In this document: piece by piece, positions 48,954 to 57,600 of the stretch | Position numbering within the stretch: the first letter of the stretch is position 1 | Layout of the letters: every line of letters starts with the position of its first letter | Assembly: GCA_049970695.1 (NCBI GenBank) | Contig: JBMFML010000007.1 | Location: 1 to 57,709 of the forward strand | DNA from: UBA285 sp049970695 | GTDB lineage: Archaea > Thermoproteota > Thermoprotei_A > Sulfolobales > Desulfurococcaceae | DNA length: 57,709 bases | Direction of reading: 5' to 3' | The notes under the pieces: model-generated | The model's input: only the letters and a program-made list of their open reading frames with translations | Database searches by the model: none | What the model was told of the DNA's origin: nothing | Position numbers and translations under genes: made by a program

Positions 48954-48960
48954 CATATAA
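48954..48960 (-). promoter_or_regulatory. TATA box of the NSS transporter operon
   Basis: The minus-strand reading is CTTATATG, 34-41 bases before the GTG at 48920, giving a leader of about 10 bases. Confidence 0.6.
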
Positions 48961-49049
48961 GCCTTTCGCGTCGAAGGGGGATCCGCGGGGCTTCGAGCAC
49001 TTAGCGCCTTCTTTAAAGTTCCCTGGCATTTAATACATGGGGTGGGCGC

Positions 49050-49994
49050 GTGGTCACGAGCCTCAAGGGCAGGCACTGCCTAACCCTAGCAGAGTTTAGC
49101 AGAGAAGAGCTGCTGTTCATAATTGACACGGCGTTTCAGTTCAAGCAGAGGTACCTAGCCGGCGAGCGCGTAATACCAGTGCTCGCTGGGAGGCACCTCG
49201 CAATGATATTTGAGAAGCCTAGTACACGGACGAGGGTGAGCTTCGAGACGGCTATGCGGGAGCTCGGGGGGCACGCCATGTACCTCAGTGCCAGCGAGCT
49301 CCAGCTAGCCAGGGGCGAGACCATTGAGGACACTGCAAGAGTGCTCTCGCGCTACGTCGATGGAATAGTGGCGAGGGTCTACGAGCACTGGAAAGTCGAG
49401 AAGCTAGCAGAGTACAGCAGAGTGCCCGTGATAAATGGGCTCAGCGACCTCCACCACCCGTGCCAAGGCCTCAGCGACGTCTTCACGATCATGGAGAAGA
49501 AGGGGAGGGACATTTCAAGGCTCAAGATAGTCTTCGTGGGTGATGGAGGAGACAACGTGCTCCACAGCCTAATGCTGGCAGTTGGGATACTGGGTGGCAA
49601 GGTTATCATATCGTCGCCCAAGGGCTACGAACCCCATCCAAGCGTCGTCAAGCTCTTCGAAGAGCACGCGGCTCCCTACGGCGGGAGCTTTGAAATCGAG
49701 AGAGACCCCTACAAGGCAGTTGAGGGGGCAGACGTCGTCTACACGGATGTCTGGGTCAGCATGGGCCAGGAGAGGGAAAGGGAAAAGAGAGTGAGGGATC
49801 TCGAGCCCTACAGAGTTACAGTAGACTTGATGAAGCGCGCGAAGCCAGACGCAGTGTTCATGCACTGCCTACCAGCAAGGAGGGGAGAGGAAGTAGTCAA
49901 CGAGGTCATAGACGGCAAGTGGAGCATTGTCTGGGATCAGGCCGAAAACAGGAAGCACGCTCAGAAAGCCCTCTTAGCGCTGATCATACCATAA
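49050..49994 (+). CDS. argF: Ornithine carbamoyltransferase
   Basis: The 314-residue enzyme forms citrulline from ornithine and carbamoyl phosphate. Motifs are S-T-R-T-R (58-62) for carbamoyl phosphate, H-P-C-Q (136-139), D-V-W-V-S-M-G (233-239), the SMG loop specific to ornithine, and H-C-L-P-A (272-276). These distinguish it from aspartate carbamoyltransferase. The GTG start follows GGGGTGGG. CTTTAAAG at 49011-49018 is placed as TATA box. It stands alone, without other arg genes nearby. Confidence 0.92.
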   Translation: MVTSLKGRHCLTLAEFSREELLFIIDTAFQFKQRYLAGERVIPVLAGRHLAMIFEKPSTRTRVSFETAMRELGGHAMYLSASELQLARGETIEDTARVLSRYVDGIVARVYEHWKVEKLAEYSRVPVINGLSDLHHPCQGLSDVFTIMEKKGRDISRLKIVFVGDGGDNVLHSLMLAVGILGGKVIISSPKGYEPHPSVVKLFEEHAAPYGGSFEIERDPYKAVEGADVVYTDVWVSMGQEREREKRVRDLEPYRVTVDLMKRAKPDAVFMHCLPARRGEEVVNEVIDGKWSIVWDQAENRKHAQKALLALIIP

Positions 49995-50082
49995 GCTTTT
50001 TCCACTGCCTTATTAGCCCTTTGAATCCTCTACTCCGCTTGGCTGGCTCAAGCCGCTCTCGGCAAGCACTGGGGGTATAGCC

Positions 50083-52575
50083 TTGAGCTTCAAGAGAGCC
50101 CTTGGCAAGCTGGACGAGCACGTTGCTAGACTGCAGTCTAAGCTGGCGCAAGAGCCGAGGCTTGCAGCAGCACTAGTAGCGCTTTTCGTCTCCCTCAGCG
50201 TGGTGCTCGGTGTGGCCATTAGGGCTGCTCCATACGTGCTAAACAAGTTCGAGTTCTTCGAGTTTGACAGCTACATAGAGTACTGGCAAGCCATGTACGT
50301 CTACGAAAAAGGGCCGCTGGCGTGGTACTCGCTGACTAGGGAAAACCCCGATACCCACATCTTCTGGTATCCCTGGGGCAGGGACTTCATATACACTAGC
50401 TACCCCCTGCTACCCATTTGGACGGCCCTCACCTATCAAGTAGCCAGGGTCTTTGGGCTGGGGCTTCACGAGTGGGCAGCGCTCCAGCCGCTGATCTTCG
50501 CCTCTGCTGCAATAGTGCTCGCGTACTTCGCTGCGAGAGAAGTAGCTGGAAGCAGGCTGGCGGGCGTGCTTGCATCACTACTCACGGCTGTCCTGCCGGC
50601 GGCTATTGAGAGGACCGTTATAGGCTTCGTGGAGAAAGAGGGCGTTGCCGCGGTCTTTATATACCTCTTCGTCTGCTTCTACGCCAAGATGCTCAAGAGC
50701 CTCGACAAGCCGGGCTGGAAGACGAGGACTTACCTCGTGCTCAGCTCGCTCTCCCTGGCCTTAGTCGGCTGGTTGTGGGGCGGCTACGTCTTCATTCTTG
50801 GAACAGTAGTCGCGTTCTTAGTTCTAGCGCCACTACTAGTGAGGCGGTATTTAACCAAGAGCTTTCTAGTGTATAATGCCGCCTTCGTCATTCTCGCCAT
50901 GCTCTTCGTCTTGCCATCGCCTGCTAATGCCAGAACCCTGGGGCTGTACCCACTCACGATCAAGGGGCTTGGAGCCCCGTTGCTTGCAGCACTAGCGCTG
51001 CCATTGCTCTACTACTACCTCGCCGTTGACCACAGGAAAGTTGGGCTCAGAAAGCCTCTCTTGACGCAAGCACGCTACTTCCTCCTGCTCGTGGCAGGGG
51101 GCGTGGCTGCAGCCGTGCTGTCCACTTATGGGTACTTGCCAATTGGCGGGAGGCTGGCGTGGGCTCTTGGATTGAGGTTCATACAGGCACCCCCACTAGT
51201 ACAGAGCATTGCTGAGCACCAGTCGCCGCTATCTACACCAGGCACTACGCTTGCCATGCTCCATGCCTGGGGCGTGCCTCTGAACTACATGTACCTCATG
51301 GTGGCGTCTCCCCTAGTCCTGGGCGTGCTTGGCCTCATCTACCTCTTCTACAAGGGCACTCCCGAGAAGGTGTACGTAGCGCTGGCCTTCCTACTGGCCT
51401 TCTACTCGTACTTAAATGCTGCCTACATGATTGCAACCGCAGCCTACTTCGGCGTTCTCGTTGCGGGAGCTTTCTTAGCTAGGCTATTCGACTACGCATT
51501 TCCACTCGCCGTACAGGTGCAGAAGAAGCGCGTGAAAGCCGCTCCAGCAAAGGCTTCCTATGTGAGAGCCAGGGCGGGTGCTTCAACGAGGCTCGTAGCA
51601 CTAGCACTAGTCCTGGCAGCGCTGGCTGCCACAGCGCTCACTGCACAAGCAGAGTACGTCGCCAACTCGAACAAGGTCTACATGTTTGGAGCAGGCTTGA
51701 CAGACATGGGCTACTCAACTGAGTCGTGGTACAGGACCGTCGAGGAGCTGAGGAGGCTTCCAGAGGGCTCCCTAGTAATAGCTTGGTGGGACTACGGGTA
51801 TGGCATAAGCGTAGTCGGCGGCAAGGCCTCGGTTGCGGATGGCTCGACGATAAATGGGACTCAAATAGGCATTATAGGCCTAATAATGTCCTCCCTCACG
51901 ACAGGAGAAGCGGCAAGGCTTGTAAAGCTCTTTGATGCAAAGCCCAACAGCACTTACATCATGGTAATAGACGCGCTGCTCGTTCTCGAGGAGGAAAACA
52001 AGACCGCGATGTGGCCTGTCCTCGCCGGCGGAGCAATTCCAGGCCTCGTCGACATCCCCAAGAGCATCTGGATGATTAGAATAGGCAACTACACTGTCAA
52101 CGAGCTCAGGGCTAGCGGCATTAACGTTAGCTACGTGGATACAAGGGCATTCATGTACCTCTACTCATTTGGAGACGCCGTTGTCATAAGCCCGCCCTTC
52201 AACGAGCCGGAGAAAATACCCCTGCTCTACAGGCTCGTAGTAGACGCTGCCCTCTACTGGGCTGAGCAGAGGGGCAAGCAGGGCGAGTTCTGCTGGTACA
52301 ACGGAACGGCCGGAATAGCCGATCCGCGCATTGCAGGGCACGTCAGCGAGCAGCTGGGGCTGGCAATATCCACGGAAATCCGGCCAACAGGGTATTCGTG
52401 TACTAGCACGCGCCCCTTGGCAAACGACACGTACTTAAAGCCCCATGCCGTCGTAGTTGAGCCCTTCAAAAACCCGAGAACGGGAGAGCCGCTGAAAGTA
52501 ACCTTTGCTGGCAGAGAAGGCGAGCTCTACAGCTTAATTCTGCTATACAGGTTTGAGAGGCTGCCAGAGAACTAG
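50083..52575 (+). CDS. aglB: Oligosaccharyltransferase AglB (STT3 family)
   Basis: The 830-residue membrane enzyme moves a lipid-linked glycan onto Asn of N-x-S/T sequons. The first helix starts near 28. An acidic catalytic loop F-E-F-D-S-Y holds D62, expected to bind the metal. About twelve to thirteen membrane helices follow up to about 520, then an outer C-terminal domain with W-W-D-Y-G (568-572), which reads the +2 Ser/Thr of the sequon. The start is TTG 50083. Archaeal AglB glycosylates S-layer proteins and pilins, and the surface proteins encoded elsewhere in the window carry such sequons. Confidence 0.9.
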   Translation: MSFKRALGKLDEHVARLQSKLAQEPRLAAALVALFVSLSVVLGVAIRAAPYVLNKFEFFEFDSYIEYWQAMYVYEKGPLAWYSLTRENPDTHIFWYPWGRDFIYTSYPLLPIWTALTYQVARVFGLGLHEWAALQPLIFASAAIVLAYFAAREVAGSRLAGVLASLLTAVLPAAIERTVIGFVEKEGVAAVFIYLFVCFYAKMLKSLDKPGWKTRTYLVLSSLSLALVGWLWGGYVFILGTVVAFLVLAPLLVRRYLTKSFLVYNAAFVILAMLFVLPSPANARTLGLYPLTIKGLGAPLLAALALPLLYYYLAVDHRKVGLRKPLLTQARYFLLLVAGGVAAAVLSTYGYLPIGGRLAWALGLRFIQAPPLVQSIAEHQSPLSTPGTTLAMLHAWGVPLNYMYLMVASPLVLGVLGLIYLFYKGTPEKVYVALAFLLAFYSYLNAAYMIATAAYFGVLVAGAFLARLFDYAFPLAVQVQKKRVKAAPAKASYVRARAGASTRLVALALVLAALAATALTAQAEYVANSNKVYMFGAGLTDMGYSTESWYRTVEELRRLPEGSLVIAWWDYGYGISVVGGKASVADGSTINGTQIGIIGLIMSSLTTGEAARLVKLFDAKPNSTYIMVIDALLVLEEENKTAMWPVLAGGAIPGLVDIPKSIWMIRIGNYTVNELRASGINVSYVDTRAFMYLYSFGDAVVISPPFNEPEKIPLLYRLVVDAALYWAEQRGKQGEFCWYNGTAGIADPRIAGHVSEQLGLAISTEIRPTGYSCTSTRPLANDTYLKPHAVVVEPFKNPRTGEPLKVTFAGREGELYSLILLYRFERLPEN

Positions 52576-52598
52576 GGGCCGGTTGCTTTTTAAAGACA

Positions 52599-53171
52599 AT
52601 GAAGGGGATGGTAGAGAGGGCACTGAAGTTGCCAAGGAGAGGCGACCCCATGAGGAAGGCTGTTGAAACTCTGTACCTGATTAGGGTTACGAGGGATAAG
52701 CTGAGCAGAATGGCGAGCAGGATTGAAGAGAGGAAGGCCGAGTTAACGAGGAGAATGGTGGATTTGGAGGCCAAAGGCGAGAAGTACCTAGCCAGGAAGT
52801 ACGCCGAGGAAATTGCCAGGCTCCACGAGCTCCTCAAGAGGCTCTCGGCACTGCAGCTCGTCATTGAAAAAATGGATTTAGCAGTGCAGCACGCTATTGT
52901 AATGAGAGACCTGACAACACTATCCCTAGAGCTCACTGCGCTGATGAAAGATGTATCAAAGCTGCCCGAGGCGAGAATACCAGACCTGGCAGTAATGTTC
53001 TCCGAGCTCGAGGCGACGGCTAGAGAGCTCTCCGAGGTGGCATTCAGCGGCGCAACTCTTTCCTACTCGCCGCCCAGTAGCAGCGAGGTCTCGAAGATAC
53101 TTGAAGAAGCAAGAGAGCTCTTGAAGAAGAGCCTTATACCCGAAGACGAAAAGCCGGGTAGTAAGGCCTAG
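52599..53171 (+). CDS. ESCRT-III-like protein (CdvB/Snf7 family paralogue)
   Basis: The 190-residue, highly charged and almost wholly helical protein has a core of about 20-150 that fits the Snf7/CdvB hairpin. Helix 1 has I-R-V-T-R-D-K-L-S-R-M, and a second long helix runs through Y-A-E-E-I-A-R-L-H-E-L-L-K-R-L and V-I-E-K-M-D-L-A-V. A flexible link with P-P-S-S-S leads to a last helix (S-K-I-L-E-E-A-R-E-L-L-K-K), similar to the CdvB tail. In crenarchaea these proteins form filaments in cell division and vesicle release. The adjacent cdvA and Vps4-like genes are absent, so this is probably a paralogue. The stop overlaps the convergent gene by 4 bases. Confidence 0.7.
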   Translation: MKGMVERALKLPRRGDPMRKAVETLYLIRVTRDKLSRMASRIEERKAELTRRMVDLEAKGEKYLARKYAEEIARLHELLKRLSALQLVIEKMDLAVQHAIVMRDLTTLSLELTALMKDVSKLPEARIPDLAVMFSELEATARELSEVAFSGATLSYSPPSSSEVSKILEEARELLKKSLIPEDEKPGSKA

Positions 53172-53836
53172 AATTGAATAGTGTACCTCCTCTCCTCCTT
53201 AATTGTTGCTACCTTAACTCCGAACTTGGCGAGGACATCTACGACTTCTTGAGGAGTCCTCTTGTAGAGCTCGCCTGGTATTAAGATCAAGTGCTCGCTG
53301 TAGTTCTTGTTTAAGAGGCACGAGCCAATAATGTAGGCTAGGTACCTGTACTGCGTTGAGAGCGGTGCAGAGGGGTCTATAATCCACACGCCCACCCTCA
53401 CTTCTTCTCCTTTTTCAGCTACTATGTCTGGCTCAAGGGGCTTTGCAGTCTTGTTAATGCTGACGTCGTAGCCCAGGGCTTCTAGCCTGCTGATCACTTC
53501 CTCTACTAGGCGCTTTCTCGCTGGCAGCAGCCTCTGAGAGCCAATGTACTTTTCCAGTTCTCCATGCTCCTCTGGGTTGTACAGCGTGTACTTTCCTCTT
53601 TCTATCCTGTAGAGGAACAGCTTATCGGGGTCCCTATACTTCTCCTTGCTACTACTATTGACAGTTACTAAGTCAATTTCGAAGTCCAGGCTCATGTCCG
53701 ACCTAGAGGGGTCTCTCTTCTTGGCTTCTTCAATCAACTCCTTTCTGGTAAAGTATGTTTTGCCACTCCTGTAGAGAGACTCGGCAGCCTCCTTGAGCAA
53801 GACCCAGTTGGGTTTCCTCTCAACCTCTTCACTCAA
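53168..53836 (-). CDS. Unknown protein, winged-helix-like and nuclease-like regions
   Basis: The 222-residue protein begins at TTG 53836, with AGGTG 7 bases upstream; the longer ATG 53884 start is less likely. Residues 12-90 look like a winged-helix-type domain (Y-F-T-R-K-E-L-I-E-E-A, then F-L-Y-R-I-E-R-G-K-Y-T-L-Y-N) of the sort fused to endonuclease domains. Residues 105-222 could form a small alpha/beta fold (L-E-P-D-I-V-A-E-K then V-R-V-G-V-W-I), but the E-x-K of a PD-(D/E)xK nuclease is not evident. It lies just after the Mrp ATPase gene in the same direction. No function can be assigned. Confidence 0.6.
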   Translation of the reverse strand: MSEEVERKPNWVLLKEAAESLYRSGKTYFTRKELIEEAKKRDPSRSDMSLDFEIDLVTVNSSSKEKYRDPDKLFLYRIERGKYTLYNPEEHGELEKYIGSQRLLPARKRLVEEVISRLEALGYDVSINKTAKPLEPDIVAEKGEEVRVGVWIIDPSAPLSTQYRYLAYIIGSCLLNKNYSEHLILIPGELYKRTPQEVVDVLAKFGVKVATIKEERRYTIQF

Positions 53837-53885
53837 GCCCAGACACCTGCCTAGGTTCCAAGAATTCCCGCTCAACCACTCCATG

Positions 53886-54743
53886 CTACTTTGTAGTCTC
53901 TACAAGGCTTATTAATTTCTCGGCAACCTCTATTATTGCCTTTGCTGCCTCGCCATCCCTCCTAGCTAGCAGGTAGGGGACTCCCCTGTCAAGGTACTCG
54001 TTTACCTCGGGGTCTAGTGGTATTCTGCCAATCACTGTCACGCCGTACTTGGCTGCCAGTACTTCACCAGTCGAGCCTCCCATAATGTTCGTGACTCTGC
54101 CGCAGTGCGGGCACTTGAAGTAAGCCATGTTCTCGACCACTCCGAGAAGCCTTATTCTCAAATTCGCGGCGAAGTTGGCTGCCTTGGCTACTATGACCTC
54201 GCTTAGAGTGCCTGGGGCCGTTACTAAGATGGCTCCAGTTATTGAGGGCATGGTCTGTGCTATCGTTATTGCAACGTCTCCTGTGCCCGGTGGCATGTCG
54301 ACTACTAGGTAATCGCCTTCGCCCCAGCTGACCCTCGCCATTAGCTCTAGAATAGCCCTAGAGGCTAGAGGCCCCCTCCAGATTACTGGCACGTCTGGGG
54401 CGTCTAGCATGAGGTTCACTGCAACAACCTTAACTCCCAAGGGCCCCTCCACGGGCAGTATGTTGCCTTCTTCGTCGGCATAGTGCCTGGCGCCTTGAAT
54501 GCCGAGTAGTAGTGGAACTGAAGAACCGTAGACGTCTGCATCGAACAGCGCGACCCTCCTATCCTTCATGGCGAGAGCTAGCGCGAGCATGGAGGACACA
54601 AAGGACTTTCCAACACCGCCCTTACCGCTCATTACCAGCACTTTGTACTTGTATCCCATGAGCCTCTTCTTCGCCTGCTCTTGAAGAGCGAAGGGCGGCG
54701 TAAACCTGAACTTCTTTTCGCGAAAGCCTTCTCCACTGCTCAA
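53886..54743 (-). CDS. Mrp/NBP35-family iron-sulfur carrier ATPase
   Basis: The 285-residue P-loop ATPase has the deviant Walker A G-K-G-G-V-G-K-S (40-47) of the MinD/Mrp class, the D-A-D switch (68-70), V-V-D-M-P-P-G-T-G-D (147-156), and C-P-H-C (211-214), which binds a bridging [4Fe-4S] cluster between two subunits. It loads iron-sulfur clusters onto client enzymes; clients here could include the radical SAM and TudS-like proteins. The start is TTG 54743. Confidence 0.9.
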   Translation of the reverse strand: MSSGEGFREKKFRFTPPFALQEQAKKRLMGYKYKVLVMSGKGGVGKSFVSSMLALALAMKDRRVALFDADVYGSSVPLLLGIQGARHYADEEGNILPVEGPLGVKVVAVNLMLDAPDVPVIWRGPLASRAILELMARVSWGEGDYLVVDMPPGTGDVAITIAQTMPSITGAILVTAPGTLSEVIVAKAANFAANLRIRLLGVVENMAYFKCPHCGRVTNIMGGSTGEVLAAKYGVTVIGRIPLDPEVNEYLDRGVPYLLARRDGEAAKAIIEVAEKLISLVETTK

Positions 54744-54820
54744 GGCCAGCTCACACCAGCTAGTGCTTATTTACACTAAGAGTGCTATTAAGTACCGTGC
54801 GGCCTGCTGGGAGGGGCAGC

Positions 54821-55768
54821 TTGGAGTGCAGCATAGCACCCAGCAAAGTGCTCCTCTTCGGAGAGCACTTCGTAGTAGCCGGGAAACCGGCGTTAGGGCT
54901 GGCGGTAGCCAAGTACGCCAAGGTCTGTGTCGAAGAGGGCGAGGGCAGGGTGTTCTCGTCGCAAATAGGGCTTATAAGCGAGGGCAGTGCCCATAGGCGC
55001 CTCTTTGATGCGCTTTTCGAGAGCTTCAGGGAGAGGTACGGCATTTCTCCGCGGGTAAACCTCTACGTGGACTCTGAAGTGCCCATGTCTTCGGGAATGG
55101 GCTCCTCCGCCTCGGTAGCCGTTGCGGCAGCGCTCTCGATGCTAAGACACTACGGCGTGGAGCACACTAAAGAAGACGCCCAGAGGCTCGCACACGAAGC
55201 CGAGAAAGCAGTGCACTACAAGCCCAGCGGCGTGGACACGGCCCTCGCTACTCACGGAGGGCTTATCTACTATAAGCAAGGCCTGCTCAAGAGGCTGAGC
55301 GCTCGGTTGCCGCAAGACGCCGCGCTCTTGGTGGTCAATACGCGCGTGGAGAGGAGTACTGGAGCTGTGGTTAGAGACGTGCTTGAGAGGTACCAGAGGC
55401 TGGGAGACGCCGGCGCCTTGATATACAGCGCGGCGGAAGCCCTCGTAGAGCACGCGCTGAGGTATATTGAAAGCGGGGACCTCGAGAAGCTGGGAGAGCT
55501 TATGCTAGTAAACCACGGGCTCCTCTGGGCAATGGGGGCTTCTTCCAGGATCTGCGACGAAGTAGTCTACGAAATGCTCGAAGCAGGAGCTCTTGGCGCG
55601 AAGGTAAGCGGAGCTGGTAGGGGCGGAATAGTAGTGGGGCTCTACAAGGCCGGCGACGCCGAAAGAGCCCTTGCAGCGCTCAGTAGAAAGGGGTTTGAAG
55701 CCTTTGTGGCTAGGCCCGACTATGAGGGCGTGAGGCCCTACAACATTAAAGAGCCTCTGCGTGCTTAA
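54821..55768 (+). CDS. mvk: Mevalonate kinase
   Basis: The 315-residue GHMP kinase makes phosphomevalonate for archaeal isoprenoid lipids. Motifs are A-P-S-K-V-L-L-F-G-E-H (6-16), P-M-S-S-G-M-G-S-S-A-S (88-98) for ATP phosphates, K-P-S-G-V-D-T (134-140) with D139 as likely catalytic base, and G-A-K-V-S-G-A-G-R-G-G near the end. An open frame begins at GTG 54782, but TTG 54821 follows GGGAGGGG by 5 bases and gives the usual N-terminus of the family. A short gap separates it from the divergent Mrp gene. Confidence 0.9.
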   Translation: MECSIAPSKVLLFGEHFVVAGKPALGLAVAKYAKVCVEEGEGRVFSSQIGLISEGSAHRRLFDALFESFRERYGISPRVNLYVDSEVPMSSGMGSSASVAVAAALSMLRHYGVEHTKEDAQRLAHEAEKAVHYKPSGVDTALATHGGLIYYKQGLLKRLSARLPQDAALLVVNTRVERSTGAVVRDVLERYQRLGDAGALIYSAAEALVEHALRYIESGDLEKLGELMLVNHGLLWAMGASSRICDEVVYEMLEAGALGAKVSGAGRGGIVVGLYKAGDAERALAALSRKGFEAFVARPDYEGVRPYNIKEPLRA

Positions 55769-55801
55769 AAGTACTACGGGGGATGATGTGAATAGTGGTC
55801 T

Positions 55802-56251
55802 ATGATCACCGTGATTAGACTCCCATGGGCTGACTCGAGCATGGCCATGCCCGCTAGGAGCAGGAAGGTCTCGATTAAGGGCTCTGCCAGCGTCCTCGCT
55901 AGGCTCAACTTAATACTTGGAAGAGTGCTTCCGCTAATATATGAGTACAACAACTCCATAAGGCACACGGGCTACTACTTAAAGCCCGTTCACATCGCTA
56001 CTAGGAGGCTCCAAGACGGGACTACGGTGAAGTACTACTACTACGGCAGGTACTGGTACAAGGTCGAGAGAGATGCCCTGGGGAAGCTGAAGTGGGTTTA
56101 CCTGGGCAAGGAAAAGCCCAGCCCGTTTCTGCCCAATCCACCACCAAACCCGCTCGAGGGCGTAGTGGTCAAGAAGTACGATAACAGCGTTGAAGTAGAG
56201 TTTGCGAACGAAGAGGTCTTCAGAGAAGTCTACAAGCTACTGTATCCGTGA
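55802..56251 (+). CDS. Small uncharacterised protein, aromatic-rich
   Basis: The 149-residue protein has an unstructured first part, then a conserved-looking core, V-K-Y-Y-Y-Y-G-R-Y-W-Y-K-V-E followed by W-V-Y-L-G-K-E-K-P, as in short crenarchaeal proteins of unknown role that end in a Pro-rich stretch and a small alpha/beta tail (V-V-V-K-K-Y-D-N-S-V-E-V). It might bind nucleic acid through its aromatic strand, but nothing proves it. ATG 55802 lies where a TATA-like CTTAAAAG at 55766 predicts the message start; a later start is possible. Confidence 0.5.
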   Translation: MITVIRLPWADSSMAMPARSRKVSIKGSASVLARLNLILGRVLPLIYEYNNSIRHTGYYLKPVHIATRRLQDGTTVKYYYYGRYWYKVERDALGKLKWVYLGKEKPSPFLPNPPPNPLEGVVVKKYDNSVEVEFANEEVFREVYKLLYP

Positions 56252-56324
56252 GCGCGCCTTTTTACCGGGGCGCATTTATATGCTCCGTGACGCTCTACGA
56301 GCTTAATAGCTGTGGCTGGTTGAA

Positions 56325-57488
56325 GTGCTGGCCGGCAAGTTCAGGCTAAGGTATAACGACGTGGAAGTGTACTTCGGGCGTGGAGTGCTGAAAGAAAAGC
56401 TCGAGGAGGTCGTAAAGGGGTATGTGAAGGCGCTTGTCATCACATCTAAGACGGCTGCAAGAGTATCAGGAGCCCTCTCGGACGTGGCCCGCGCCCTCTC
56501 TTCAGCTGGAATAGAGTACGTGCTCTACGACAAGGTCGCTCCAAACCCGTACACAAGCATGGCTGACGAGGCAGCCGAGCTAGCCGAGTCCGAGGGCGTG
56601 GACCTCATACTAGCAGTGGGTGGTGGCAGCGTCATTGACGTGGCAAAAGCGGCATCGCTCCTCGCAGGCTCGAAGGTGAGCGCTAGGGACCTCGTAATGG
56701 GCGCCAAGGCAAGCCCGCACAGGACCTCCTTGGTTGTAGTTAACTTAACCCATGGAACGGGTTCGGAAGTCAATAGGTTTGCGGTGTTGACTATTGATGG
56801 TACAATCGAAAAGCGAGGCTTTGTAGCGAGGTACCCCAATGTCAGCTTTGACGACCCGGTGTACACGACTACTCTGAGCAGGCAGCAGACGATCTATACT
56901 TCTCTAGACGCCTTTTACCACGCCTACGAATCAGCTACTTCGAAGAGGTCTAACATCATGGTCTTATCGCTCGCAGAGCAGGCAGTCAGCCACATTGCAG
57001 AAAGCCTTGGAAGGGTCCTAGAAGAGCCCACTAACGTCGAGGCCAGGGCCAGGCTTTTGTACGCCTCAATGATAGCCGGCATAGCAATAGACCTGAGTGG
57101 CGGTAGCCACTTAAACCACGCACTAGAGCACGGGCTCAGCGGAGTGAACCCGAGGATACCCCACGGAGCAGGCTTAGCGATGCTTGGGCCGCGCGTAGTC
57201 TACTACACCCACAAGGCCTCTCCCGAGGCCTCGGCGAGGCTCTTGAGGCACTTAGACCCCTCTATAAGGCCCGTACCCGACGACGCTGATAAGGCGGCCA
57301 AGGCCGTAGAGGCGTTTCAGAAGTCGCTAGGCTTTGCCGAAAGGCTCAGCGACTACGGCCTTGCAGAAAGCGACTTAAAGAAGGCACTAGACTTCGTTGA
57401 GAAGACCATTGCCGAGAGGTACCACGCAAACATGCCCTTCAGCGTTACACGCGAGCTGCTAGAGGAGATTGCGAGGACTGCCCTCTAG
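56325..57488 (+). CDS. Iron-dependent alcohol dehydrogenase family protein
   Basis: The 387-residue type III dehydrogenase has a Rossmann-like domain with A-V-G-G-G-S-V-I-D-V-A-K-A (98-109) and T-H-G-T-G-S-E-V (142-149), and a helical metal domain. Metal ligands are D195, H199, H265 (or H269) and H280. It reduces aldehydes or oxidises alcohols with NAD(P). The start is GTG 56325, with a TATA-like ATTTATA at 56274. The family also includes glycerol-1-phosphate dehydrogenase and lactaldehyde reductase types, but the metal ligands and spacing here fit alcohol dehydrogenase better. Confidence 0.85.
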   Translation: MLAGKFRLRYNDVEVYFGRGVLKEKLEEVVKGYVKALVITSKTAARVSGALSDVARALSSAGIEYVLYDKVAPNPYTSMADEAAELAESEGVDLILAVGGGSVIDVAKAASLLAGSKVSARDLVMGAKASPHRTSLVVVNLTHGTGSEVNRFAVLTIDGTIEKRGFVARYPNVSFDDPVYTTTLSRQQTIYTSLDAFYHAYESATSKRSNIMVLSLAEQAVSHIAESLGRVLEEPTNVEARARLLYASMIAGIAIDLSGGSHLNHALEHGLSGVNPRIPHGAGLAMLGPRVVYYTHKASPEASARLLRHLDPSIRPVPDDADKAAKAVEAFQKSLGFAERLSDYGLAESDLKKALDFVEKTIAERYHANMPFSVTRELLEEIARTAL

Positions 57489-57572
57489 CTGCCTCGACAC
57501 AGCTCCCGAAGAAAGCCTCTGCGTGGAACCCGGGCTTGAGCGACAACTCTTAAGTCACGCGCAGTAGAAGTC

Positions 57573-57600
57573 GCTGAGCTCAGCATGAGCGACATGTCGC
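57573..57600. repeat. Two adjacent perfect 12-bp palindromes
   Basis: GCTGAGCTCAGC (57573-57584) and GCGACATGTCGC (57589-57600) are each perfect palindromes, separated by ATGA. Their centres are 16 bp apart. They lie about 20 bases after a TATA-like TCTTAAGT near 57548 in the non-coding end of the window. They look like paired protein sites, or hairpins in a small RNA. The stretch from 57489 to the end of the window holds no other recognisable feature. Confidence 0.5.
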
